A stretch of 64,000 nucleotides of DNA from Citrobacter sp. JGM124 (lineage in GTDB: Bacteria; Pseudomonadota; Gammaproteobacteria; Enterobacterales; Enterobacteriaceae), in the NCBI RefSeq assembly GCF_018257795.1, contig NZ_JAERJD010000004.1, positions 186,001-250,000 on the forward strand, given 5' to 3'. Below the pieces are notes generated by a model. It was not told where the DNA came from, did no database searches, and worked only from the letters and a program-made list of their open reading frames with translations. Each line of letters starts with the position of its first letter. The stretch's first letter is position 1. A program made the position numbers and the translations under genes. This document shows, piece after piece, positions 44,179 to 52,441 of this stretch.

Positions 44179-44352
44179 ATGGAATTTCACGAGAACCAGG
44201 CCCGTAAACCCTTTTCAGGTTTGGTGATGCTTTATCATTATTTTCGTCGCAAGGCCGTTAATCGTCAGACGGTACGCAGGCTGCGCGAGTTAAGCCCGGA
44301 GCAGCTAAGGGATATTGGGCTCAGTAAACACGATATATCACACTGGGAGTAA
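44179..44352 (+). CDS. DUF1127 small protein (YjiS-like)
   Basis: A 57-residue protein of the DUF1127 family, found by reading the DNA directly. The C-terminal motif RRLRELSPEQLRDIGLSKHDISHW (residues about 33-56, given here in two parts: RRLRELSPEQL and RDIGLSKHDI) is diagnostic. AAGGAG lies 6 bases before this ATG; a second ATG is three bases upstream. DUF1127 proteins are small, basic, Arg-rich proteins; in alpha-proteobacteria some bind RNA and affect phosphate and carbon metabolism, but the function of this subgroup in enterobacteria is not established. It converges with dcrB and stands alone at the border between the accessory region and the core. Confidence 0.85.
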   Translation: MEFHENQARKPFSGLVMLYHYFRRKAVNRQTVRRLRELSPEQLRDIGLSKHDISHWE

Positions 44353-44398
44353 AGCAGACTTCGGGACGAAGGGGCTTCTGGTAAAAACCAGGTGTAAC

Positions 44399-44425
44399 AA
44401 GCCTGCGACACAGGGCCGCAGGCTT
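44399..44425. terminator. Bidirectional hairpin between DUF1127 gene and dcrB
   Basis: AAGCCTGCG and CGCAGGCTT pair across 9 bases, between the convergent stop codons. The U tract is weak in both directions, with AAAAC on the right and TGTTAC on the minus strand. Confidence 0.55.
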
Positions 44426-44438
44426 AAAACAGCAATGA

Positions 44439-44999
44439 CTATGGATTGATGGTCAGCGTGCTGATAATACGTTCTGCACTGGCCTGGGATTCAGCTTGGT
44501 TATCAGCAGGTAAAGATACCTGCATAGTTAAGAGCTGGTTACCGATTTTGCTTAATACAATAGAGGAATATGTGGTCTGACCCTGGGCTGAAATAATGGT
44601 GTCCAGTTGCTGTATGGGGTGACCTTTAATCTCAATCGACTTGTTTGAGACAACCTGTAGTTGTGGATCTCGGGCGCGTTGTTGTTGTTCCAGCCGATCG
44701 GCTAAGGCTGTCAGAGTATCGGTGCTGTCTTCACTGATAATGACGATCACTGCTTTCTGGCCCGATGCATCAGAATACACATGCATATTGTTCGACTGAG
44801 TGCCGACCTTACCACTTTGGTCGCTAATATCTGTCGGGAGAGAGAAGCTGACTTTTCCATCCAGTAACGTGACGGTTTGCGCGGCCTGGGCTGTTGCAGC
44901 AGAGGAATCAACAGTGTTTGTGTCACTGTCTTTATTATCACAAGCAGCAAGCCCCATAACTAACAGGCTGACTCCGACATATTTCACCAGTTTATGCAT
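44439..44999 (-). CDS. dcrB: DcrB periplasmic lipoprotein
   Basis: A 186-residue lipoprotein with the lipobox LAAC (residues about 17-20) after a short signal peptide beginning [16 protein letters not shown]. The mature part matches E. coli DcrB almost throughout: LLDGK(V/L)SFSLP, DQSGK, NNMHV, SDA(S/T)[10 protein letters not shown](R)[18 protein letters not shown], and NQLLTMQ(V/I)LPAD. In E. coli it is needed for infection by phages C1 and C6; recent work links it to inner-membrane lipoprotein maturation, but I am not certain of details. It is downstream of yhhQ in the same direction, with a 194-bp gap. Confidence 0.94.
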   Translation of the reverse strand: MHKLVKYVGVSLLVMGLAACDNKDSDTNTVDSSAATAQAAQTVTLLDGKVSFSLPTDISDQSGKVGTQSNNMHVYSDASGQKAVIVIISEDSTDTLTALADRLEQQQRARDPQLQVVSNKSIEIKGHPIQQLDTIISAQGQTTYSSIVLSKIGNQLLTMQVSLPADNQAESQASAERIISTLTINP

Positions 45000-45193
45000 T
45001 GTACTCTTCCTTTTCGTTAGTAAGCCTGCAGGCTAATGCAGATACTTTATCACAAGATATCCCCTTCATTCTTTAGGCGGCAGATGCATTAACTGCTTTC
45101 CTGCCCCAAGGAACAGACTTTTGCCTGCCCTCGGGGGATTTATCCCGCGTACTTTCTGAGAGTCAACGGAACCATTAGGGTGCTCTGTGTCAT

Positions 45194-45859
45194 TTACCCA
45201 AGCTGCAAGACAGAAGTTTCAGACTTATCTGTAAAGCGTTTTAATAGGTAATTCAGGAAAACGCCATAGGCAGGTAAGAAGAAAATCAGACTGATGAGGA
45301 TCTTGAAACCATAATCAACCAGTGCAATTTCAACCCAATGCTGTGCCATAAAGGGGTCGGTGCTGCGCCAGAATGCAATAAAGAAGAAGGCCAGGGTATC
45401 GCTGATATTACCGAATATCATTGCGACCGAAGGGGCAAGCCACCAGTAGTGACTTTTCCTTAAACGGTTGAAGACCTGAATATCAAGAATTTGTCCCAGT
45501 GCATAAGCCATGAAACTGGCAATGGCGATGCGAGCAACAAACAGATTGAACTGACCCAAGGCTTCAAACCCCTGCCAGCTCCCCATATAAAACAGTGACG
45601 AAATACCATAAGAGACAGCCAGTGCCGGGATCATCACTAAGAAGATGATTCGTCGGGCGAGGGGAGCACCAAAAATGCGGACTGTCAGGTCAGTCGCCAG
45701 GAAAATAAACGGGAAACTGAATGCGCCCCAAGTGGTATGGAGCCCGAATACAGAGATCGGAAGCTGAACCAGATAGTTACTGGAAGTAATAACTAACAAA
45801 TGGAACAGAGATAGCCATAGCAACGCAGTGGTGCGCTGGCGTGAGTTTAACTGCAGCAT
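45194..45859 (-). CDS. yhhQ: Queuosine-precursor transporter YhhQ
   Basis: A 221-residue inner-membrane protein of the VUT/QueT-like family. It has about six hydrophobic segments, with the conserved SSNYLVQLPISVFGLHTTWGAFSFPFIFLATDLTVRIFG and the C-terminal GNISDTLAFFFIAFWRSTDPFM segment. In E. coli YhhQ imports the queuosine precursors preQ0 and preQ1. The length and sequence are the same as the K-12 protein over most of its extent. It is divergent from tusA; the region between them carries two striking symmetric elements. Confidence 0.94.
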   Translation of the reverse strand: MLQLNSRQRTTALLWLSLFHLLVITSSNYLVQLPISVFGLHTTWGAFSFPFIFLATDLTVRIFGAPLARRIIFLVMIPALAVSYGISSLFYMGSWQGFEALGQFNLFVARIAIASFMAYALGQILDIQVFNRLRKSHYWWLAPSVAMIFGNISDTLAFFFIAFWRSTDPFMAQHWVEIALVDYGFKILISLIFFLPAYGVFLNYLLKRFTDKSETSVLQLG

Positions 45860-45963
45860 ATTGTAACCTTTTTAGTGGTGGGGTGAGGGAACCCAAAAAT
45901 CAGAATCAGCCAGAACAAATTCTGCTGATTTATGGTAAAGCCGGAGGATGATACTGCTTTCGA

Positions 45964-45981
45964 TAACCATTGCAATGGTTA
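45964..45981. promoter_or_regulatory. 18-bp perfect palindrome between yhhQ and tusA
   Basis: TAACCATTGCAATGGTTA is symmetric over all 18 bp. It lies 105 bp before the yhhQ start and 82 bp before the tusA start. The length and exactness suggest a dimeric repressor operator. It does not match any motif I recognise with certainty. Confidence 0.55.
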
Positions 45982-45983
45982 AT

Positions 45984-46016
45984 TTTAGCGCAATCGTTCA
46001 CGTCACTTGCGCTAAA
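45984..46016. promoter_or_regulatory. 10-bp inverted repeat TTTAGCGCAA-N13-TTGCGCTAAA
   Basis: The perfect arms begin 2 bp after the adjacent 18-bp palindrome. A third TAGCGCA occurs at about 46033-46039. Three copies of the same core in about 55 bp suggest a multi-site operator for tusA or yhhQ. Confidence 0.5.
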
Positions 46017-46062
46017 TTCCTTCTGGCGTAAACTAGCGCAGTTTTTTTCGAGAGGTGGCGTG

Positions 46063-46311
46063 ATGACTGACTTATTTGCGACTTTTGACCACAGTCTGGA
46101 TACCACGGGGTTACGTTGCCCTGAACCGGTGATGATGGTGCGTAAAACAGTACGCAAGATGGCAGTAGGTGAAACCCTGCTCGTCATAGCAGATGACCCG
46201 GCAACAACCCGCGACATTCCTGGTTTCTGCCGTTTTATGGAACATGAGCTGGTCATTTCAGAGGCCGCCAGTAAACCTTACCGTTACTTACTGCGTAAGT
46301 GCCACGCATAG
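46063..46311 (+). CDS. tusA: Sulfurtransferase TusA
   Basis: An 82-residue sulfur carrier, the normal length. The active-site Cys lies in [17 protein letters not shown] (CPxP motif), and the C-terminal [21 protein letters not shown] matches E. coli TusA. It accepts persulfide sulfur from IscS and passes it to TusBCD for the 2-thiouridine modification of tRNA. The ATG at 46063 has GAGAGG upstream. A longer frame to 45970 is not homologous. It is convergent with zntA. Confidence 0.95.
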   Translation: MTDLFATFDHSLDTTGLRCPEPVMMVRKTVRKMAVGETLLVIADDPATTRDIPGFCRFMEHELVISEAASKPYRYLLRKCHA

Positions 46312-46328
46312 TGGTGTGGCCCGGAATA

Positions 46329-46346
46329 GGGTGGCCTCGGCCACCC
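46329..46346. terminator. Hairpin between convergent tusA and zntA
   Basis: GGGTGGCC and GGCCACCC pair across a TC loop, 17 bases after the tusA stop and just after the zntA stop on the other strand. No U tract is present, so the assignment as terminator is moderate. Confidence 0.5.
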
Positions 46347-46354
46347 GGTTGCGG

Positions 46355-48568
46355 TTATTTCTGACGTAGTAACCGTAACGCATTCGCAGTGACGAGGGCT
46401 GTTGCCCCAGAATCGGCCAGTACTGCTATCCATAAACCGGTGAATCCAAGCAAGGTGGTCACCAGGAATAGCAATTTTAACCCCAGCGCAATAGAGATAT
46501 TCTGGCGAATCGTCATGTGTGTTGCCCGGGCGATGGTTATCATTCGCGATAACTCCGTCAGGCGGTTATGGGTGATAGCCGCATCGGCTGCTTCCAGGGC
46601 GACATCCGTCCCGCTACCCATTGAAATTCCCATAGTGGCGGCTTTCATTGCCGGGGCATCATTGATGCCATCACCGACCATCGCCAGTGGGGATGACTTT
46701 CCTAATTCATTAACGAGATTCACCTTATCAGCAGGCAATAAGCTGGCGTGATAATCAATACCCAGTTCTGATGCAATGGCGGCCGCCGCACGGGGATTGT
46801 CCCCGGTTAACATAATACCCTTAATCCCCAATTCAGTGAGTTTATTCACGGCAACACGGGCATCACTGCGCAGGGCATCACGCATGGCGATGGTACCCAA
46901 CAAGGCGTTCTGGCGTAGAACGACAATCACAGTCTGCCCTTCATCTTCTTGTTGAGCAATACGCTGTTGCCAGACGGGATCAAGTTGCCCAGCAGACAGC
47001 CTGGTGGGGGAACTCAGCCTGATCATGTCATTCCCAATCATTGCTTCAATACCGATGCCAGAAAGGACACGATGTTGCCCAACCACAGGCAGAGTCAGGC
47101 CTCTTTGCTGTGCCGCATAAGTAATCGCCATGGCTAAAGGATGGGTGGAGCCTTGCTCAACGGCGGCGGCTAACATCAGTAATTGATTTTCTTCCTCCCC
47201 TTCAAGTGTGGTGATCGTGGTCACCTGAGGTTTACCGATAGTGAGTGTCCCGGTTTTATCAAAAGCGACTTGTTCTATTTGGCTCAGTCGTTCCAGTGCA
47301 GCTCCGCCTTTAATCAGTGCGCCATAACGAGCGGCGACAGCCAGGCCCGAAGTGATCGCTGCAGGTGTTGAGATAACCAGGGCACAGGGACAGCCAATCA
47401 GCAACAGTGTCAGGCCCTTATAGATCCATGGCTCCCAAAGCTGGCCAAAAAACAAGGGCGGAATTATCACAGTCAGTAGCGCCAGCGCCATAATTAATGG
47501 GGTATAAACCCGACTAAATCGATCGATAAAACGCTCGATAGGTGCACGACGTTCCTCAGCCTCTTCAATCAACCGTAGTATACGGTCAATAGTACTGTCC
47601 CCTGGTTCGGAGACCACTTCTATCTGAACCAGGCGGTCAATACTGGTACAGCCCGCAGAGACATTTTCACCTTGCTGATGCTCGACAGGTATCGACTCAC
47701 CGGTCAGGGTGCTTTCATCAAAACTGGCAAAATCATTTAACAGGCGACCATCGGCAGGTAAGCGTCCCCCGGCGGCTACTTCAATAATATCACCCGGGCG
47801 CAGTGCAGACTGGGCGACAATTTCACGTTGCCCATTCTGAATACGTGTAGCGGTATCTGGTTTTAAAGCCATTAATGCACTGACACCACGGCGAGCCCGG
47901 CTGGCTGCATAGGCCTCCAGACGTTCACCAATGAGAAAGAGTACCAGCACCATGGCAGCTTCAGCGGTAGCGCCGATAAACAGGGCGCCTATCGCCGCAA
48001 TGCTCATCAAGGTTTCAATGGCAAACCAGCTACCGCCACGGATAAGACGCAATGCCTGACGGGCGATAGGCCAGAGCCCGACCAGACTTGTGATGATAAA
48101 GGCAATATTCCCGAAGGGATGACTGGCCTGTTCCAGCCCCCAGCTCGCCATCATCAGTACTATCAGAACAATGATTTGTCTGTTTTCCTGCCAGAACGAG
48201 TCAGGTGCTGCTTTGGGAGTGGTGCTATCGCTAAGTTTATAACCCACAGACGTGACCGCTTGTTCTACTTCATTGCGAATATCTCTGGAGGATTTTACAA
48301 GCAATTTTTCAGTGGCAAATAGCACCTGAACATGCTGGACATCAGGAATATTTTTAACAGAATTTTCAACTTTACGTGCACAGGCAGCACAATCCATGCC
48401 TTCTACATGCCAGCTATAACTGTCACCACTCTCTGCTGATGGCTGGAGAGGTGGGGTCTCACAGGTAACACCCTCAGCACAGCACGCATGCTCCCTGGCG
48501 GGCATTGGGCTGAATTTACTACGCGGAAACTGGGGCGTTTTATGATTGTCTTGAGATGTATCGTGCAT
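46355..48568 (-). CDS. zntA: Zn(II)/Cd(II)/Pb(II)-exporting P-type ATPase ZntA
   Basis: A 737-residue P1B-type ATPase that exports Zn, Cd and Pb from the cytosol. It has an N-terminal Cys/His-rich leader (EHACCAEGVTCETPP), a heavy-metal-associated domain with GMDCAACARKVE, eight membrane segments, the TGES actuator motif, the CPC transport motif (IGCPCALVIST), the DKTGTLT phosphorylation site, the HP motif (STHPLA) and MVGDGINDAPA. All are intact. GGAGAG precedes the ATG. It is controlled by a promoter with MerR-family features (48605-48636), most likely ZntR. It stands alone and converges with tusA. Confidence 0.96.
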   Translation of the reverse strand: MHDTSQDNHKTPQFPRSKFSPMPAREHACCAEGVTCETPPLQPSAESGDSYSWHVEGMDCAACARKVENSVKNIPDVQHVQVLFATEKLLVKSSRDIRNEVEQAVTSVGYKLSDSTTPKAAPDSFWQENRQIIVLIVLMMASWGLEQASHPFGNIAFIITSLVGLWPIARQALRLIRGGSWFAIETLMSIAAIGALFIGATAEAAMVLVLFLIGERLEAYAASRARRGVSALMALKPDTATRIQNGQREIVAQSALRPGDIIEVAAGGRLPADGRLLNDFASFDESTLTGESIPVEHQQGENVSAGCTSIDRLVQIEVVSEPGDSTIDRILRLIEEAEERRAPIERFIDRFSRVYTPLIMALALLTVIIPPLFFGQLWEPWIYKGLTLLLIGCPCALVISTPAAITSGLAVAARYGALIKGGAALERLSQIEQVAFDKTGTLTIGKPQVTTITTLEGEEENQLLMLAAAVEQGSTHPLAMAITYAAQQRGLTLPVVGQHRVLSGIGIEAMIGNDMIRLSSPTRLSAGQLDPVWQQRIAQQEDEGQTVIVVLRQNALLGTIAMRDALRSDARVAVNKLTELGIKGIMLTGDNPRAAAAIASELGIDYHASLLPADKVNLVNELGKSSPLAMVGDGINDAPAMKAATMGISMGSGTDVALEAADAAITHNRLTELSRMITIARATHMTIRQNISIALGLKLLFLVTTLLGFTGLWIAVLADSGATALVTANALRLLRQK

Positions 48569-48604
48569 AGCACTCTCCGGGTAATAATGACTCTCTTATG
48601 GTCC

Positions 48605-48636
48605 ATCCTAATCTCTGGAGCTTACTCCAGAGTCAA
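48605..48636 (-). promoter_or_regulatory. ZntR-type promoter of zntA
   Basis: Read on the minus strand, TTGACT (-35) and TAGGAT (-10) are 20 bp apart, and the spacer contains the dyad CTCTGGAG/CTCCAGAG. A 20-bp spacer with a central dyad is the hallmark of MerR-family promoters, and the dyad is nearly that of E. coli PzntA. Zinc-bound ZntR should untwist it to activate zntA. Confidence 0.88.
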
Positions 48637-48683
48637 GGATTATTTTATAGTCAGAAAGTCATTGCTAACCGGGTGAGTGTAAG

Positions 48684-49310
48684 TCAGATATAGAGTGAAC
48701 GGACAATTAAGAAATGCCCGCCAAAATAGCAGGCGGCGACAATGGCACTGTCCGCCGGGAACCGATGGCGATACTTGCTAATAAGCCAGACCAGGTTCCC
48801 CAACAACAGTAGTCCTGCTCCCAAAAACTCAGAAAAACTGGCATCACTGTGGCGTGAAAAATAGTTGCTCCCTGCCAGCCAAACCATGAGTAGAGTGATC
48901 CCCACTAATGCCAGCACGGGCATGCGTAGCTCCGCCAGTGGTGCCCAAATGATGGAAATGGCGACAACGCCGATGATGATCAACACCAGCGGAAGCTGCC
49001 AGTCATAGTCAATATTGGTGTGACTGATGAAGTAAAGGCTATACAACAAATGGGAGAGGAAATAAGCCCCATAGGCGTAAAGCAGGCGCTGGCGGGGTAA
49101 CAGAGTTAAGGTATCTGCGAGTAAACTGGCCAGTAAACCGGCAATAATTAGATAGCCGGTTACTTCAGATAAAGGGGCTTGCAGAGCGAGTAACAGCAGT
49201 AGCAGGACGGTGACGGGCTTAAACACCCATCGTTGCCAGACTGGCCCACGGTAAGACGAATCGACGTATAACCAACCGGAAAAAAAGACCGCAATAAATG
49301 ACCAAAGCAT
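48684..49310 (-). CDS. yhhN: YhhN/TMEM86-family membrane protein
   Basis: A 208-residue inner-membrane protein of the YhhN (TMEM86) family, with about eight hydrophobic segments. The start [32 protein letters not shown], the [28 protein letters not shown] block and the C-terminal [16 protein letters not shown] match E. coli YhhN. Mammalian TMEM86B is a lysoplasmalogenase, but the bacterial function is unproven. AAGGAG lies before the ATG. It is downstream of yhhL with a 209-bp gap, and upstream of zntA in the same direction. Confidence 0.92.
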   Translation of the reverse strand: MLWSFIAVFFSGWLYVDSSYRGPVWQRWVFKPVTVLLLLLLALQAPLSEVTGYLIIAGLLASLLADTLTLLPRQRLLYAYGAYFLSHLLYSLYFISHTNIDYDWQLPLVLIIIGVVAISIIWAPLAELRMPVLALVGITLLMVWLAGSNYFSRHSDASFSEFLGAGLLLLGNLVWLISKYRHRFPADSAIVAACYFGGHFLIVRSLYI

Positions 49311-49519
49311 GGCATCTCCTTATTGTCGTTACATTTTGCTCTTTACCAATACGCTCCGAAAACCCTGCTTAAGGCTGGTGAATATCAGAAAAGAGCCTAT
49401 TCAGGCAGTGGGCAAGGAGGAATACAATATCGTTTTCTCCTGTGGTGAATAGCCGAAAATCAGTAATTTTATGTTTCCGGTGTGTGGGCCGTTTCGTCCC
49501 TATAGCGGTTCCCCGGGGA

Positions 49520-49795
49520 TTATTTCCCCTGACGCAGCTTTTTCTGCCAGACCAGCAGCTCGAAGACCCCAAAAATAAATATTTTTGCCTGAGTTACGCG
49601 GCTTAGTGGGGCTCCTTCTTTCGGCTGGGTCGCTTTCAGTAACCCCAGTTGTAGGCCATGCATGATAACCATGAAGATAAGTGCCACGTTGACAAATATA
49701 TTGAGCGGGCGTGGAAAAGGCTGAACTAAATTCAGTATCAAAAATGCCCAGATACACAACATCAACAGACGGCCGAGATTAATCAAAATTGACAC
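49520..49795 (-). CDS. yhhL: DUF1145 small membrane protein YhhL
   Basis: A 91-residue protein with two or three hydrophobic segments (LLMLCIWAFLILNLVQPFPRPLNIFVNVALIFMVIMHGLQL, with PFP in the turn) and a positively charged tail. It corresponds to E. coli YhhL (DUF1145), whose function is unknown. It starts with GTG, and the G of that codon is the last base of the rsmD TAG stop (TAGTG), indicating translational coupling. The gene order rsmD-yhhL is conserved with E. coli, but the following yhhM is absent here. Confidence 0.88.
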   Translation of the reverse strand: MSILINLGRLLMLCIWAFLILNLVQPFPRPLNIFVNVALIFMVIMHGLQLGLLKATQPKEGAPLSRVTQAKIFIFGVFELLVWQKKLRQGK

Positions 49796-50382
49796 TATGC
49801 AGCTCCTTGAACTTCACGAATAAACAGGCGGTAGGCAACTTGCCCGGCAACTTTTTCCCGGTGTAAGGCCCAGGTTGTTGGGTAGATGGGCATGCCGTTT
49901 TCTACTTCACTCTCGACATAAATCAGAGCATTGTCGGTAAGCCAGCCATTTTTTTCCAGTAAACTGAGCGTGCTGTCCAGTAACCCTTTACGAAAGGGGG
50001 GGTCAACAAACACAATATGGTGAGGGGTACCGGGTTGTGCCAACACATTCAAGGTATTAGCATTCACCACCTGACCCTGATTCGCATTGAGTGTCGCGAG
50101 ATTTTTCTGGAGCTGACGGGCGACGTCTCTGTCCATCTCAATTAATGTTGCGGCCGCTGCATAGCGCGATAAGGCTTCCAGGCCTAATGCACCACTGCCA
50201 GCGAAGCAGTCGAGGCAATGAGCGTCGACAATAGAAGGCGCGAGCCAGTTGAACAGTGTCTCTCTGACCCTGTCCGTCGTGGGGCGTAATCCCGGTCGGT
50301 CGGGAACCGGAAGTTTTCGGCCGCGCCATTGCCCGCCGATAATGCGGATTTGGCCTGAACTGGCGGATTGCGTTTTTTTCAT
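49795..50382 (-). CDS. rsmD: 16S rRNA m2G966 methyltransferase RsmD
   Basis: A 195-residue SAM-dependent methyltransferase that modifies G966 of 16S rRNA. The GGQWRGRKLPVPD and GLRPTTDRVRETLFNWLAP start, the LDCFAGSGALGLEALSRYA SAM site and the IVFVDPPFRKGLLD catalytic NPPF-like motif are intact. ATG at 50382 (MKKTQSAS) is preferred to a GTG three codons upstream; neither has a strong ribosome-binding site. It is divergent from ftsY across 182 bp, as in E. coli. Confidence 0.95.
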   Translation of the reverse strand: MKKTQSASSGQIRIIGGQWRGRKLPVPDRPGLRPTTDRVRETLFNWLAPSIVDAHCLDCFAGSGALGLEALSRYAAAATLIEMDRDVARQLQKNLATLNANQGQVVNANTLNVLAQPGTPHHIVFVDPPFRKGLLDSTLSLLEKNGWLTDNALIYVESEVENGMPIYPTTWALHREKVAGQVAYRLFIREVQGAA

Positions 50383-50564
50383 GGTACTCACTGCAAGTAG
50401 GATCTCTGCTATCTATTCTAGCGGGGTAGGCCCAGCCAGGAAACCTTATTCCTGCGGCGTGATGCCGGAGCGGGAAAGTGATAGACTGATGCACCATTTT
50501 TTAACGCCCGGGCGACCAGAATCGGGCTCGTGCCATAAATAAACCGCGAGGAGTGTAGTCGCAC

Positions 50565-52439
50565 ATGGCGAAAGAGAAAAAACGTGGCTTTTTTTCCTGG
50601 CTCGGCTTTGGTCAGAAAGAGCAACAAGAAGAATCAAAAGCTGAAGCCCAGGACGTTGTATCACCAGCGGAGCCGGAGACTGAAACGGGCGAGGTAGCCC
50701 AACAGACGGTCGCTGCGCCGGTTGAGCACACCGAACCAGCCAGTACTGAACAAGTGGCGGACTCTTCCCCCTTACAGCCTGAAACAACGCAGGTATTGCC
50801 AGAGGAAGATGATGCGGATAGCCGCATTGCTGTCTCCCCGGAGGCTGACCGCGAAGATCTCTATCAGGCCCATCAAGAACGAATAGTCAATGAAGAAGTG
50901 GCGGCGATAGAATCTATTATTTCGCAGGCTGACGCCAAAAAAGACCAGGAAACACCGCTGGCTGTCGAAGCGACAGCCGCTGATGTCCTTGCGGCGGCTG
51001 CTCAGGAACAGATTGTAAAGGAAGAAGTGGCGGCGATTGAGTCACTGCTTCCTCATGCACCTGTTGAGGCAGAAAAGAGCACGACTGAACCCACCGCAGA
51101 AGCAGAGGCGAAGCAGGTTGATGCACCTTCAGTTCCTGAGAGTGTGGCTGAAAGCGCCAAAACAGCGCCGACCGTTAACGCGGAACCTGCCATTACTCCA
51201 TTACCTGTTGAGGTTGAGGCCGACAAGAGCACGACTGAACCCACCGCAGAAGCAGAGGTGGAGCAGGTTGATGTACCTTCGGTCTCTGAGAGTGTGGCTG
51301 AAAGCGCCAAAACAGCGCCGACCGTTGCCGCGGAACCTGCCATTACCCCATTCGTGGCTGAAAACCAGCCTGAAGAACCCAAAACAGAGCAGTCAGTCGA
51401 CGCCGATCATGAGCCAGCGCTTGTTCCTGTTGCTGATGATGTTCCGCTGGATACGCCTGAGCATGATGTTCCTGAAGAGCAGGTGACTCCCCCTATTGTT
51501 GAGCAGGAAAAACCAACTAAAGAGGGCTTTTTCGCCCGGCTGAAACGTAGCCTGGTGAAAACGAAACAGAATCTCGGTTCTGGTTTCATGGGGTTGTTTC
51601 GGGGCAAAAAGATTGACGATGATCTGTTTGAAGAGCTGGAAGAGCAGCTGCTTATTGCTGATGTGGGTGTTGAAACGACACAGAAAATCATCAGCAAGCT
51701 TACTGAAACGGCAAGTCGTAAACAGATGCATGACGCAGAAGCGCTGTATGCTCTGTTAAAAGAAGAGATGGGCGATATTCTGGCCAGGGTGGATTCTCCC
51801 CTTAATGTTGAAGGTAAAACCCCTTTTGTTATTCTGATGGTAGGTGTCAATGGTGTGGGTAAAACGACCACCATTGGTAAACTGGCTCGCCAGTTTGAGC
51901 TCGAAGGTAAGTCAGTGATGCTGGCAGCGGGAGACACTTTCCGTGCCGCGGCTGTTGAACAGCTTCAAGTCTGGGGCGCGCGCAATAATATACCGGTGAT
52001 TGCGCAACATACTGGCGCTGACTCTGCTTCTGTTATCTTTGATGCGATTCAGGCGGCAAAAGCGCGTAATGTCGATGTGCTCATTGCAGATACCGCAGGA
52101 CGCCTGCAGAACAAAGGGCACCTGATGGAGGAGCTGAAAAAGATCGTTCGGGTCATGAAAAAGCTGGACGAAGATGCCCCCCATGAGATTATGCTCACCC
52201 TGGATGCCAGTACCGGCCAGAATGCGATAAGCCAGGCTAAACTGTTTAACGAAGCGGTGGGGCTGACCGGGATCACGCTAACGAAACTGGATGGTACCGC
52301 CAAAGGTGGTGTTATCTTCTCTATCGCTGATCAGTTTGGGATACCTATCCGTTATATTGGAGTAGGTGAGCAGATTGCTGATTTAAGACCGTTTAATTCA
52401 GAAGATTTTATAGAGGCACTTTTTGCCCGAGAGGATTAA
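50565..52439 (+). CDS. ftsY: Signal recognition particle receptor FtsY
   Basis: A 624-residue SRP receptor, longer than E. coli FtsY (about 500) because of an extended acidic N-terminal A domain. It targets ribosomes making membrane proteins to the Sec translocon. The NG domain starts near KEGFFARLKRSLVKTKQNLGSGF, with G1 GVNGVGKTTTIGKLA, G3 IADTAGRLQ and G4 TLTKLDGTAKGG. The N-terminal region includes a recent 150-bp-period duplication (51075-51350). It is the first gene of the ftsY-ftsE-ftsX operon and 2 bp upstream of ftsE. Confidence 0.97.
   Translation: MAKEKKRGFFSWLGFGQKEQQEESKAEAQDVVSPAEPETETGEVAQQTVAAPVEHTEPASTEQVADSSPLQPETTQVLPEEDDADSRIAVSPEADREDLYQAHQERIVNEEVAAIESIISQADAKKDQETPLAVEATAADVLAAAAQEQIVKEEVAAIESLLPHAPVEAEKSTTEPTAEAEAKQVDAPSVPESVAESAKTAPTVNAEPAITPLPVEVEADKSTTEPTAEAEVEQVDVPSVSESVAESAKTAPTVAAEPAITPFVAENQPEEPKTEQSVDADHEPALVPVADDVPLDTPEHDVPEEQVTPPIVEQEKPTKEGFFARLKRSLVKTKQNLGSGFMGLFRGKKIDDDLFEELEEQLLIADVGVETTQKIISKLTETASRKQMHDAEALYALLKEEMGDILARVDSPLNVEGKTPFVILMVGVNGVGKTTTIGKLARQFELEGKSVMLAAGDTFRAAAVEQLQVWGARNNIPVIAQHTGADSASVIFDAIQAAKARNVDVLIADTAGRLQNKGHLMEELKKIVRVMKKLDEDAPHEIMLTLDASTGQNAISQAKLFNEAVGLTGITLTKLDGTAKGGVIFSIADQFGIPIRYIGVGEQIADLRPFNSEDFIEALFARED
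51075..51350 (+). repeat. Two tandem 150-bp units in the FtsY A-domain coding region
   Basis: A near-identical segment starts at 51075 and again at 51225, exactly 150 bp (50 codons) apart, each identical for about 125 bp. The encoded units read KSTTEPTAEAE ... ESVAESAKTAPTV ... AEPAITP. It lengthens the disordered acidic region without disturbing the NG domain. Confidence 0.85.
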
Positions 52440-52441
52440 TA

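Noticed and set aside
17257-44352. Integrase, tRNA attachment site or insertion sequence at the accessory region
   Set aside because: Neither strand shows transposase, integrase or tRNA-like sequence in this span, so mobile-element transfer cannot be claimed directly.
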